Below are positions 43,770 through 51,512 of a stretch of 64,000 bases of DNA, piece by piece. This DNA comes from Schleiferilactobacillus harbinensis DSM 16991 (GTDB lineage: Bacteria; Bacillota; Bacilli; Lactobacillales; Lactobacillaceae). Location: assembly GCF_000425885.1 (NCBI RefSeq), contig NZ_AUEH01000005.1:1-64000 (forward strand), given 5' to 3'. The notes beneath the pieces were generated by a model. It made no database searches and was not told where the DNA came from. It was given only the letters and a program-made list of their open reading frames with translations. Within the stretch, counting starts at the first letter, position 1, and each line of letters opens with the position of its first letter. The translations under genes and the position numbers were made by a program.

Positions 43770-45434
43770 ATGATGGTAAAGAACAAGTTTGTGATAGGCG
43801 CGATTGGCATATTGGCGGCAGCAGCGGTCGTTTTGGCTGGGTGCAACAGCCAAAGCAAGGGCAGCAGCGCGGCCAGTACCAGCAGTACCGCCAGCCAGCA
43901 AAAAACATTGAAGATCCTGGTATCCGCCGAGATCCCCCAGCTGGATTCAGCGAAGAGTTATGACGTGGTCAGCGACAGTCAAATTTTCAATTTCCAGGAA
44001 GGGTTGTATAAATTGGGCAAGAAAGACGCCGTCGTGCCGGCAATCGCCCAGAGCCAGCCCACTGTCAGCAAAGATGGTCTGACCTATACGATCAAGCTTA
44101 AAAAGAACGCCGCCTGGAGCAACGGTGCCCCGGTCACCGCCCAGGACTTTGTTTTCGCCTGGCGGCGGGCGGTGGATCCTAAGACCAAGTCTCAGAACGC
44201 GACCAAGCTGTTTTCCCTGGCCAATGCTGAGGAAATCAATGCCGGTAAAAAGCCGTTGACCGATTTGGGGGTCAAAGCAGTGGGGGACGATACCCTGCAA
44301 GTGAAATTAGCGATTGCCAATCCCTATTTCCTGCGGGAATTGACGGGCACCAATTATTTCCCGCAAAACGAGAAATTTGTTAACAAGGTTGGCGCCAAGT
44401 ACGGCACGGCAGCCCAATACGTCCTGGCTGACGGCCCATTTATCATCAAGGATTGGAACGGCACCAGCGACAAGTGGTCTTTCGTCAAGAACCCGCATTA
44501 CTATGATGCCAAACAGGTGAAGCTGACCAAGGTCGATGTATCGGTGGTCACGAATGCTGCTACCCAGGCCCAGACCTTTGATCAAAAGACGGCGGATATC
44601 ACGCCGGTATCGGGTGAATTTATTGAGAAATACGCTAAAGATCCAGCATATCACCGCATTTCTTCCTATGGCACCAGCAATGTGGAAATTGATACGACTT
44701 CTGAGGGGCATCCGGAGCTGGGGAACGTCAACTTCCGGCGGGCGCTGTTCTACGCCGTGGATCGCAAGGCACTGACCGGTCAGGTACTGAAGGACGGCTC
44801 GGTGCCAGCAGTGGGCTATCTGGCCCCTGGGGCGCTGCGCAACCCGGCCAACGGCAAGGATGTCAATACGGAATTGGGCACGCTGACGTATTACAGCAAG
44901 GCCAAGGCCCGCAAGTATCTTGCGCTGGCCAAGAAGAAATTGGGCAAGGATAAATTCACACTGACCTTGAAGGGCAGTGACACCGATGCGGGCAAGCGGA
45001 CAACCGAGTACCTGCAATCCGCCTTCCAAAACGCCCTGCCCGGCGTGACCGTTGATGTGCAAAATATTCCGGCCAAGTCCCTGTTTGCCTCGTTAATGTC
45101 CTATAACTTCCAACTGGACACTGGCGGTTGGGAAGCTGAGGCCGATCCGTCCGTGCTGCTGCAACAGTTCACCACCGGCTACACCCACGACCATGGCGGC
45201 TTCAGCAACAAACAGTATGACCAGCTGGTCAAAGATGCCCAGGGCAAAGACGCCGCCAATGCCCAACAACGGTATACGGATCTGAAGGATGCCCAGAAGA
45301 TCTTGTTGGACCAAGCCGTCGTTGTACCGCTGTATCACTCAGCGACGAATCTGTTGATCAATACGCAGCTCAAGGGTGTGCAGACCCACGCCTTTGGCCA
45401 GACGTATGATTTCTCCCGGGCCTATTTTAAATAA
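43770..45434 (+). CDS. Oligopeptide ABC transporter substrate-binding lipoprotein, OppA type
   Basis: 554 residues with a lipoprotein signal (VIGAIGILAAAAVVLAGC, Cys near residue 24), then a family 5 solute-binding fold: YDVVSDSQIFNFQEGLYKLG, WSNGAPVTAQDFVFAWRRAVDP near 130, GAKYGTAAQYVLADGPFII, NFRRALFYAVDRKAL near 335. It captures peptides for import. No permease or ATPase genes follow, so it is an orphan binding protein that must use a transporter encoded elsewhere. Control by a T-box suggests peptide uptake when an amino acid, probably methionine, is scarce. The start at 43770 has GGAGG six bases upstream; the longer ORF from 43662 begins inside the palindrome. Confidence 0.92.
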   Translation: MMVKNKFVIGAIGILAAAAVVLAGCNSQSKGSSAASTSSTASQQKTLKILVSAEIPQLDSAKSYDVVSDSQIFNFQEGLYKLGKKDAVVPAIAQSQPTVSKDGLTYTIKLKKNAAWSNGAPVTAQDFVFAWRRAVDPKTKSQNATKLFSLANAEEINAGKKPLTDLGVKAVGDDTLQVKLAIANPYFLRELTGTNYFPQNEKFVNKVGAKYGTAAQYVLADGPFIIKDWNGTSDKWSFVKNPHYYDAKQVKLTKVDVSVVTNAATQAQTFDQKTADITPVSGEFIEKYAKDPAYHRISSYGTSNVEIDTTSEGHPELGNVNFRRALFYAVDRKALTGQVLKDGSVPAVGYLAPGALRNPANGKDVNTELGTLTYYSKAKARKYLALAKKKLGKDKFTLTLKGSDTDAGKRTTEYLQSAFQNALPGVTVDVQNIPAKSLFASLMSYNFQLDTGGWEAEADPSVLLQQFTTGYTHDHGGFSNKQYDQLVKDAQGKDAANAQQRYTDLKDAQKILLDQAVVVPLYHSATNLLINTQLKGVQTHAFGQTYDFSRAYFK

Positions 45435-45441
45435 TATCAGC

Positions 45442-45471
45442 ATCCTCCGCCAACCCGGCGGGGGATTTTTT
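45442..45471 (+). terminator. Terminator of the oppA gene
   Basis: TCCTCCGCC pairs with GGCGGGGGA around AACCC, followed by six T residues. Confidence 0.9.
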
Positions 45472-45477
45472 GAGCAG

Positions 45478-45522
45478 CAAAAAACCGCCAAGACACTAAA
45501 ATTCAGCATCCTGACGGTGGTG
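45478..45522 (-). terminator. Probable terminator of the tRNA-Ala transcript
   Basis: On the minus strand, an imperfect stem (ACCGTCAGGATGCT with AGTGTCTTGGCGGT) is followed by six T residues, 10 bases past the tRNA. Confidence 0.6.
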
Positions 45523-45531
45523 TAACCTGAG

Positions 45532-45604
45532 TGGAGCCTAACGGACTTGAACCGTCGACCTCCTGCATGCCATGCAGGCGCTCTCCCAGCTGAGCTAAGG
45601 CCCC
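45532..45604 (-). tRNA. tRNA-Ala (anticodon GGC)
   Basis: A 73-base cloverleaf on the minus strand: acceptor GGGGCCT with AGGCTCC, D arm GCTC/GAGC, anticodon stem CCTGC/GCAGG with loop ATGGCAT (anticodon GGC), variable AGGTC, T arm GACGG/CCGTT with loop TTCAAGT, and discriminator A. The CCA end is not encoded. It reads alanine GCC and GCU codons. Confidence 0.95.
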
Positions 45605-45666
45605 ATTTGCTATCGCTCAAACTATATTACAGGAAGACAGAATGAAAAGCAAGCCTTGTGAGTCAA

Positions 45667-46158
45667 TTATTTTTCCGCCGGCCCGGTGTCTGCATCGGTG
45701 TACATCGCCTGTACCAGGGCATCGCTGACCCGCTGGGCAACTAGGGCCTTGGTGGCTAAGTGCACAAGTTCGCGGACGGCCGGCGATGCGGATTGAGCCG
45801 TTGGTGTGGTGAGCGGCACAGCCGCGTCAGTTTCTGCCGCAGCCTGAGCGTTGTATGCCCGTACCCATAAATCATAAGCTTCTTCCCAGGACAGCTCAGC
45901 AGTCAAAGTGGTTAGATAGTGATGGACGACATCCAGTGAATAGAGTGTTTTGAGCAGCGTCACCAGGATGATCTGGGCTAACTGAGTGCGGCCGTACCGT
46001 TTCTTGTCGGGCCGGGAAACCAAGCCTTGCTTGACGTAGCTGTTCACCATGGACTTGGTGACTTCCGTCCCGGTGACCATCATGGTGTAACGATTTGTTT
46101 CGCTGATCACTTGGTCCATGTATAGACCGATGTCGCTGAGATCAGCAAACAACGGCAA
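45667..46158 (-). CDS. DUF1836 family protein
   Basis: 163 residues from a TTG, with the family signature LSDIGLYMDQVISETN followed by a MerR-like helix-turn-helix (EVTKSMVNSYVKQGLVSRPDKKRYGRTQLAQIILV) and a variable tail. DUF1836 proteins are small presumed regulators of unknown target. The open frame continues upstream with family-like residues (EAFKTWIQRFRRHQLP) but without ATG, GTG or TTG. The only in-frame codon at a good distance from the AAGGG site is ATC at 46213-46215. The true start is therefore uncertain. It is divergent from araR; the control regions overlap. Confidence 0.75.
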   Translation of the reverse strand: MPLFADLSDIGLYMDQVISETNRYTMMVTGTEVTKSMVNSYVKQGLVSRPDKKRYGRTQLAQIILVTLLKTLYSLDVVHHYLTTLTAELSWEEAYDLWVRAYNAQAAAETDAAVPLTTPTAQSASPAVRELVHLATKALVAQRVSDALVQAMYTDADTGPAEK

Positions 46159-46238
46159 CTGATGCCGCCGAAACCGCTGAATCCATGTTTTGAAAGCCTC
46201 AGTGAACGTGCAGATCGCTTCCCTTCTTACTATCCGTC

Positions 46239-46267
46239 ATTATATCATAGAAGAAAAGGGGTACAAA
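46239..46267 (-). promoter_or_regulatory. Candidate promoter of the DUF1836 gene
   Basis: On the minus strand, TATAAT (complement at 46239-46244) lies 17 bases from a weak TTTGTA (complement at 46262-46267). The only upstream ATG overlaps this -10, which rules it out as a start codon. The -35 overlaps the AraR half-site at 46261-46268. Confidence 0.5.
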
Positions 46268-46316
46268 TTCAGTAAAAGCGCTTGCAAGCAAATCGATTGT
46301 ACCCTATAATTTGTAC
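46261..46316 (+). promoter_or_regulatory. araR promoter with AraR boxes and a cre site
   Basis: TTGCAA (46282-46287) and TATAAT (46305-46310) are 17 bases apart. GTACAAAT at 46261-46268 and ATTTGTAC at 46309-46316 are inverted copies of the AraR half-site known from Bacillus (ATTTGTACGTACAAAT), the second overlapping the -10. TAAAAGCGCTTGCA at 46273-46286 matches the cre consensus at 13 of 14 positions and overlaps the -35. The layout predicts AraR autoregulation plus CcpA repression. Confidence 0.75.
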
Positions 46317-46346
46317 TGACAAGTTGACACAATGGGAGAAATCGTT

Positions 46347-47462
46347 ATGGAGAAAAAATACGAGATCGTTACCGCGACCATTCGGGAGTGGATCACGGGT
46401 GGACGATACCAGATCGAAGATAAACTACCAACAGAATCTGAATTAATGAGTCAATTCCAAGTAAGCCGGCACACGGTCCGCAAGTCGCTATCTGACTTGG
46501 AAGTGCAGGGCTTTATCTACCGTATTCAAGGCGGCGGGTCTTTCGTCGCGGATTACAAACACAACGCGAACCGCAGCGAGGCCCACACCAAGACGGTGGC
46601 GGTCTTGACCACCCACATCACGGACTACATTTTCCCGGCCATCATCTCGGGTATTGAAAGTCAGCTGTCGGCAAATGCTATTTCCATGCTGCTGTCCAGC
46701 ACGCAAAACGACGAAACGCTAGAGCGGAAGAATCTGGAGAAATTCCTGGATGACGATATTCAAGGGGTGATCGTGGAACCGACGAAGAGTGCCTTTACGA
46801 TTCAGAATGAGGCGTTCTACAAGCGGTTTACCGATGCCCATATTCCTATCCTGACCATCGATGCTAAATCGAATAACGAGACCATTCCGTATTTCATTAT
46901 GGATGATTTCAAGGGCGGCGTGATGGCTGCCCAGGCATTGATCGACGCCGGTCACGAGCATATTCTCGGGGTCTTCAAGTCCGATGATCAGCAGGGCATT
47001 TTGCGGATGAACGGTTTCAGCGAAGCGTTGCAGAAGAGTCAGGGCAGTATTCGCGGCGAGGTGCTGCTGTATCAATCCGAAACCGGCGAAGCCAAGCTGA
47101 AACAGCAGATCACCCATATCTTGCAGGAGACCGATCCGCCCACCGGGATCGTCGGCTACAATGACCAGATTGCGCTGGTAGCGTACAACGCCGCCCGCGC
47201 TGCAGGCTTGCAGGTGCCCGATGACGTCTCGCTGGTCGGCTTCGATAATTCCCTGTTGGCATCGCGGTTGGGCATCCGCTTGACCAGCATCAACCATCCG
47301 AAGTCTCGGATGGGCCAGGATGCGGCCGAGTTGATGATCAAAATGCTGCAGGATCCGTTACATGATTTCAGCGAGGAGGCTAAAATCTATCCGCCAGAAA
47401 TGGTCACCGGCGACTCGGTGCGGCCAGTGCTGGGGGCACATGATCAGGCATCAGGCGAATAG
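46347..47462 (+). CDS. araR: Arabinose operon repressor AraR
   Basis: The 371-residue protein joins an N-terminal GntR winged helix (about 1-68; KLPTESELMSQFQVSRHTVRKSLSDLEVQG) to a LacI-type ligand domain (about 80-360; VAVLTTHITDYIFPAIISGIE, GHEHILGVFKSDDQQG, DVSLVGFDNS). This chimera is characteristic of AraR, which leaves DNA when L-arabinose binds. GGGAG lies 8 bases before the ATG at 46347, better than the start five codons upstream. Its own promoter holds AraR-like boxes. It sits among arabinofuranosidase genes, with araA at the end of the window. Confidence 0.92.
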   Translation: MEKKYEIVTATIREWITGGRYQIEDKLPTESELMSQFQVSRHTVRKSLSDLEVQGFIYRIQGGGSFVADYKHNANRSEAHTKTVAVLTTHITDYIFPAIISGIESQLSANAISMLLSSTQNDETLERKNLEKFLDDDIQGVIVEPTKSAFTIQNEAFYKRFTDAHIPILTIDAKSNNETIPYFIMDDFKGGVMAAQALIDAGHEHILGVFKSDDQQGILRMNGFSEALQKSQGSIRGEVLLYQSETGEAKLKQQITHILQETDPPTGIVGYNDQIALVAYNAARAAGLQVPDDVSLVGFDNSLLASRLGIRLTSINHPKSRMGQDAAELMIKMLQDPLHDFSEEAKIYPPEMVTGDSVRPVLGAHDQASGE

Positions 47463-47468
47463 ATTGGC

Positions 47469-47497
47469 AGGGCTGGCTAATGGCTGGCCCTTTTTCT
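47469..47497 (+). terminator. Terminator of araR
   Basis: AGGGC and GCCCT close a stem that also contains TGGC/GGCTG pairing, followed by TTTTTCTTT. Confidence 0.65.
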
Positions 47498-47628
47498 TTG
47501 GCCTTAAGTTATCCAAATAGGTAATCTCAAATACAATCATTAGCCATTTACCCCTTGAAATGGCTTACACCGTTCGTTACCATATGGATTGTAATCAAAT
47601 TGTTCGGACAACTTTTCGGGAGGAAATT

Positions 47629-47851
47629 GTGACGACAGAGAAGCAGCCGATCGTGGCCCAGCGGGCTGACCCGTTTGTTTACCACCAGTCCGGACGAACA
47701 GCAGGACATTCTGGTCTATCATGCCCGGCCATACGATAATGCCCATTTGCAGGGCGGCTTTCTGGGCAATCCAGATCGGCATGCGTACACCCAATCATTT
47801 ATCTGGAACAGCGACGGCTTCCCTGTGTTTGGTACTCCGGGGGACAATTAG
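47629..47851 (+). pseudogene. GH43 glycosidase remnant with internal deletion
   Basis: A GTG at 47629 with GGGAGG six bases upstream begins VTTEKQPIVAQRADPFVYHQ, the usual GH43 N-terminus (IxxQRADPxVY). After about 20 residues the sequence jumps, in another frame, to DILVYHARPYDNAH and then DRHAYTQSFIWNSDGFPVFG, the usual end of GH43 arabinan-degrading enzymes, stopping at TAG 47849. About 75 of roughly 300 or more residues remain. The junction lies near 47686-47697. The rest of the 47463-47868 spacer holds the araR terminator, an 8-base inverted repeat (AGCCATTT/AAATGGCT, near 47541-47566) and a weak promoter (TTGAAA at 47555). Confidence 0.82.
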
Positions 47852-47868
47852 AAAGGATTGCATACATT

Positions 47869-49326
47869 ATGGGAACAGTTTATATCGACGATCATCGGCC
47901 GCTGGGCCGCATTAATAAGGATATTTATGGTCAATTTTCTGAACATCTGGGCCGCTGTATTTATGGCGGCCTGTGGGTCGGGCCGGATTCGGACATCCCG
48001 AACACCAATGGGTTGCGCAATGATGTGGTCACCGCGTTGAAGGATATTCAGGTACCCGTCCTGCGCTGGCCGGGCGGCTGTTTCGCCGATGAATACCACT
48101 GGCAGGACGGCATCGGCTCGAATAGTCAGCGCAAGACGATGGTCAACAATAACTGGGGCGGGGTGACAGAAAATAATCACTTCGGCACCCACGAGTACTT
48201 CGAACTGCTCCAGCAAATCGGCGCAGCGGCGTATATCAACGGCAATGTCGGCAGCGGCACGGTGCAGGAGATGCAGGAATGGATCGAGTACATGACCATG
48301 AACGGTACCTCGCCGATGGCCGATTTGCGGGCGAAAAATGGCCACCCAGACCCTTGGCCGGTGAAATACTTCGGCGTTGGCAACGAAAGCTGGGGCTGCG
48401 GCGGCAACATGCGGCCGGAATACTATGCAGACTTGTATCGCCGCTACCAGACCTTTGTCCGGAATTATGATCCGGCGCACCCGCTGACGAAGATCGCCTG
48501 CGGCCCCAGCAACGATGATTATCACTGGACCGATGAAGTGATGAAAATCGCCGGCCACTACTTGGACGGCATCAGCCTGCATCATTACGCCCTGCCCTCA
48601 ATCACCTGGAGCGGGAAGAAAGGCGCAGCGCTGAGTTTCCCGGAGCAGGAATGGGTGTCACTGATGCAGAGTGCCAATGAAATGGAAGAACTGATTACCC
48701 GGCACAGTGCCATCATGGACAAGTATGATCCGGACAAAAAGAAGAGTCTGGTCGTAGACGAGTGGGGCAGCTGGTATGACGTGGAACCGGGGACGAATCC
48801 GGGCTTCCTGTATCAGCAGAATACCATTCGCGACGCGTGTGTGGCGGCGTTGACGCTGCACATTTTCCAGCACCACGTGGACCGCGTGCATTTAGCCAAT
48901 ATCGCCCAGATGGTCAACGTGTTGCAGGCGATGATCCTGACGGACGGCGCCAAGATGATCAAGACGCCGACGTATTACGTCTTCAAGATGTTTTTGGATC
49001 ACCAGGACGCCACGGCGTTGAATACCCAAGATGACCTGCCAGATACGGTGACCACCTCAGTATCAAAAACGGATAAAGGGTATCTGCTGTCCCTGGTGAA
49101 TTACGGTTTAACCGCGGCAGAAGAGGTGCGGTACGCATTCCAGACCCACACCGTGACCGCGGCCCAGGGGGAAATCCTGCACAGCAGTACCATGGATGCC
49201 CATAATGACTTCGAGGCACCGGATGTAGTCCAGCCGGAAGCGATGACGGCGGGGCTGACCCATGATGCCCATCAGGTGACGGTAACGATCCCGCCGATGA
49301 GTGTCGTGACGGTCCATGTCCAATAG
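47869..49326 (+). CDS. Alpha-L-arabinofuranosidase, GH51 (second copy)
   Basis: 485 residues, intracellular. GH51 motifs: YGQFSEHLGRCIYGGLW near 22, LRWPGGCFADEYHWQDGIG near 65, the acid/base in FGVGNESWGCGG (Glu173) and the nucleophile in VVDEWGSWYD (Glu298). It differs from the copy at 22004 in most positions and belongs to the subgroup with YHWQDGIG and NESWGCGGNM, so the two probably prefer different arabino-oligosaccharides. GAAAGGA precedes the ATG. It lies 17 bases after the GH43 remnant and was probably its operon partner; the Cys-rich gene overlaps its end. Confidence 0.93.
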   Translation: MGTVYIDDHRPLGRINKDIYGQFSEHLGRCIYGGLWVGPDSDIPNTNGLRNDVVTALKDIQVPVLRWPGGCFADEYHWQDGIGSNSQRKTMVNNNWGGVTENNHFGTHEYFELLQQIGAAAYINGNVGSGTVQEMQEWIEYMTMNGTSPMADLRAKNGHPDPWPVKYFGVGNESWGCGGNMRPEYYADLYRRYQTFVRNYDPAHPLTKIACGPSNDDYHWTDEVMKIAGHYLDGISLHHYALPSITWSGKKGAALSFPEQEWVSLMQSANEMEELITRHSAIMDKYDPDKKKSLVVDEWGSWYDVEPGTNPGFLYQQNTIRDACVAALTLHIFQHHVDRVHLANIAQMVNVLQAMILTDGAKMIKTPTYYVFKMFLDHQDATALNTQDDLPDTVTTSVSKTDKGYLLSLVNYGLTAAEEVRYAFQTHTVTAAQGEILHSSTMDAHNDFEAPDVVQPEAMTAGLTHDAHQVTVTIPPMSVVTVHVQ

Positions 49327-49579
49327 AGTGCCCTGCTGGACTTGCGGAGATTTGGTCCAGACCGATCCGAATCAAGTCGCGGAAACCATTGCGGACCAAT
49401 TAGCCCTGGAAGTGGGTAATATTGTGCCCGCAGCGGTGCGGGATGCCCGGCTGGCCGTGTGTACGCAATGCCCCTTTTTCCAAAACGGCACCTGCACCCA
49501 GTGCGGCTGCTATGTCCGCTTTCGCGCTAGTTTAAAGAACAAACACTGTCCTCTGAATCATTGGTTTGACGATAAGTAG
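49316..49579 (+). CDS. Small Cys-rich protein (DUF6171-like)
   Basis: 87 residues with seven Cys, arranged as CWTC near residue 7 and then C-x2-C, C-x2-C-x-C and a final C (VCTQCPFFQNGTCTQCGCYVRFRASLKNKHCP). The pattern suggests a zinc or iron-sulfur knuckle and matches the small DUF6171 type of Gram-positive bacteria; the family name is a recollection. It overlaps the GH51 gene by 11 bases, so it is translationally coupled. Function unknown. Confidence 0.7.
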   Translation: MSNRVPCWTCGDLVQTDPNQVAETIADQLALEVGNIVPAAVRDARLAVCTQCPFFQNGTCTQCGCYVRFRASLKNKHCPLNHWFDDK

Positions 49580-49648
49580 CATCTAAATGACTGAAAACGT
49601 ACCGACTTACGGAATCGTCTTCGTCGTTTCGAGAGGAGAAAAATAATC

Positions 49649-50890
49649 ATGGCAGAAAAAGCCTTCCGATCCTGGGCGCCCACCGCGCCTATGGGTTGGA
49701 ACAGTTGGGACTGCTTCGGTGCATCTGTCACCGAAGCCGAAGTGAAAGCCAACGCCGATTATCTGGCCAACCATTTGAAACAGTCCGGCTACGAGTATGT
49801 CGTCGTGGATATCCAATGGTACGAACCCCACGCCGATTCGTCGGTCTATCATGCGTTTGCCGATTTGGCGATGGACGATCGGGGCCGCTTGGTCCCGGCT
49901 GCCAACCGCTTCCCGTCCGCGGCCAATGGTCAAGGGTTTGGTCCCTTGGCGCAATACGTGCATGACTTGGGTCTGAAATTCGGCATCCATATCATGCGCG
50001 GCATTCCCCGCCAGGCTGTGGCCCAAAACGTGACTACCGCTGGCGGCTACCATGCCCGGGACATTGCGGCCAATAATATTTGTCCCTGGAACTCGGATAT
50101 GTACGGACTGGACATGACCAAACCGGGCGCTCAAGAGTACTACGATTCCTTGCTAGCGTTGTACGCCAGCTGGGGCGTGGACTTTATCAAGTGCGACGAT
50201 ATCGCCGAGTCGACCCTGTACGGTATGCATCGGGCTGAGATTCACGCGTTGCGTCAGGCCATTGACAAGACTGGCCGGGAGATCGTCCTGAGCCTGTCGC
50301 CTGGTCCGGCGAATATCAATTATGGGTACTTCTTGCAGGAAAATGCCAACATGTGGCGGCTGACCGATGACTTCTGGGATACGTGGCGCCAGTTGAAGGG
50401 CATGTTCCCAGTGGCCGCCAAGTGGGCGCCCATGGTCCGCCCGGGCACCTGGCCTGATCCGGATATGCTGCCGCTGGGGGCGATCCGCCAGCGCAGTGTC
50501 GACGGTGGGACCAAGCTGCCCCACACCCGCTTCACGACGGATGAGCAGAAGACCATGCTGACGCTGTGGGCACTGTTGCGAGCGCCATTCTTCTTGGGCG
50601 GCGATTTGCCCCAGACTGGCGATGAGCTGGCCTTGATCACAAATCAGGCTGTCTTGACGATGCGCCAGGAAATCACTGACGCCCATGAAGAGCAGGCGAC
50701 AGATACGATCATATCGTGGCAGGCCCAAAGTGCGGCGCACCGTTACTTTGCCTTCTTCAATATCAGTGATGAAGACCAGCAGGTGAGCGCACCGACTGAG
50801 CAATGCACTGAATTGTGGCAGGGAACGCGGCTTGATCCGTCCCAGGACGTGACCGTCCCGGCCCATGGTGTGGTGTTATTGCGCGCGTAA
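49649..50890 (+). CDS. GH27 alpha-galactosidase or beta-L-arabinopyranosidase
   Basis: 413 residues without signal peptide. GH27 signatures: APMGWNSWDCFG near 10, VVVDIQWYEP near 51, the nucleophile in VDFIKCDDI (Asp183) and the acid/base in MWRLTDDFWDTW (Asp241), then a C-terminal beta domain. The family releases alpha-galactose; some members release beta-L-arabinopyranose, and the arabinose setting makes that a real alternative. Residues that would decide between the two cannot be judged by eye. It has GAGAGGAG upstream and ends at a bidirectional terminator. Confidence 0.9.
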   Translation: MAEKAFRSWAPTAPMGWNSWDCFGASVTEAEVKANADYLANHLKQSGYEYVVVDIQWYEPHADSSVYHAFADLAMDDRGRLVPAANRFPSAANGQGFGPLAQYVHDLGLKFGIHIMRGIPRQAVAQNVTTAGGYHARDIAANNICPWNSDMYGLDMTKPGAQEYYDSLLALYASWGVDFIKCDDIAESTLYGMHRAEIHALRQAIDKTGREIVLSLSPGPANINYGYFLQENANMWRLTDDFWDTWRQLKGMFPVAAKWAPMVRPGTWPDPDMLPLGAIRQRSVDGGTKLPHTRFTTDEQKTMLTLWALLRAPFFLGGDLPQTGDELALITNQAVLTMRQEITDAHEEQATDTIISWQAQSAAHRYFAFFNISDEDQQVSAPTEQCTELWQGTRLDPSQDVTVPAHGVVLLRA

Positions 50891-50910
50891 TCTGCACCAA
50901 ATAAAATTGA

Positions 50911-50950
50911 GCGGTTCAAACTCTCGGTACCCCAAGAGTTTGAACCGCTT
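50911..50950. terminator. Bidirectional terminator
   Basis: GCGGTTCAAACTCT pairs perfectly with AGAGTTTGAACCGC around CGGTACCCCA, with TTTTTC after it. It separates the GH27 gene from the convergent MerR gene. Confidence 0.9.
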
Positions 50951-50962
50951 TTTCAATAAGAA

Positions 50963-51391
50963 TTAATCTTGCCGCGCCCGCTTCAACACTTTAACGTCCT
51001 GACCCCGCGTTTCGATCACCAAATCGAAACCGGGGTCATTGTCGATTTCCCCTAAATTGACCCGGGTCACGTTATCCGTATGGCTCAGGCCCACCAGGCG
51101 CTGAGACACAATGGTGCGGAAGGTGTCGACGTCCTGATAATGGGTTTTGATCATTTCCCCCGCTTTGGCCAGCGTATAGCCGTCGTCGATGAAATTCTTG
51201 ATGATGATGATTTTCGTCAGGGTTTTCAGGCTATAACGTTTATTGCCGCCTTCTTCATGGCGGATGGGGTGGATCAGCCCCTTTTTCTCCCAATACCGAA
51301 TCTGGGTCGTGGTGGCGCCGGTAATCCGGCTCGTTTCACCAATCCCCATCGAGATATTCAGGCTCTTGAGCTTCATAATCACATTATCCAA
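50963..51391 (-). CDS. MerR-family transcriptional regulator
   Basis: 142 residues with a MerR helix-turn-helix at about 15-60 (MGIGETSRITGATTTQIRYWEKKGLIHP, NKRYSLKTLTKIIIIKNFIDDGYTL) and a short C-terminal part without Cys-rich metal motifs. It is divergent from the multidrug exporter gene and is probably its drug-responsive activator. The start is a TTG with AAAGGTGG 9 bases upstream; an ATG five codons later has no site. Confidence 0.87.
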   Translation of the reverse strand: MDNVIMKLKSLNISMGIGETSRITGATTTQIRYWEKKGLIHPIRHEEGGNKRYSLKTLTKIIIIKNFIDDGYTLAKAGEMIKTHYQDVDTFRTIVSQRLVGLSHTDNVTRVNLGEIDNDPGFDLVIETRGQDVKVLKRARQD

Positions 51392-51512
51392 TGACTTGCG
51401 CCACCTTTCACGTTCTGTCTTCTATTATGAATGTGACATTTAGTCTTGTCAATATCACAAAATGTGGTAAAGTAGTCGTACAACATTTTTTCTGAAAAAG
51501 GTGGCTTGGAGT

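Noticed and set aside
44307-45062. 251-residue minus-strand ORF inside oppA
   Set aside because: Antisense shadow of the binding-protein gene.
47848-48585. 245-residue minus-strand ORF
   Set aside because: Antisense to the start of the second GH51 gene, with no independent signals.
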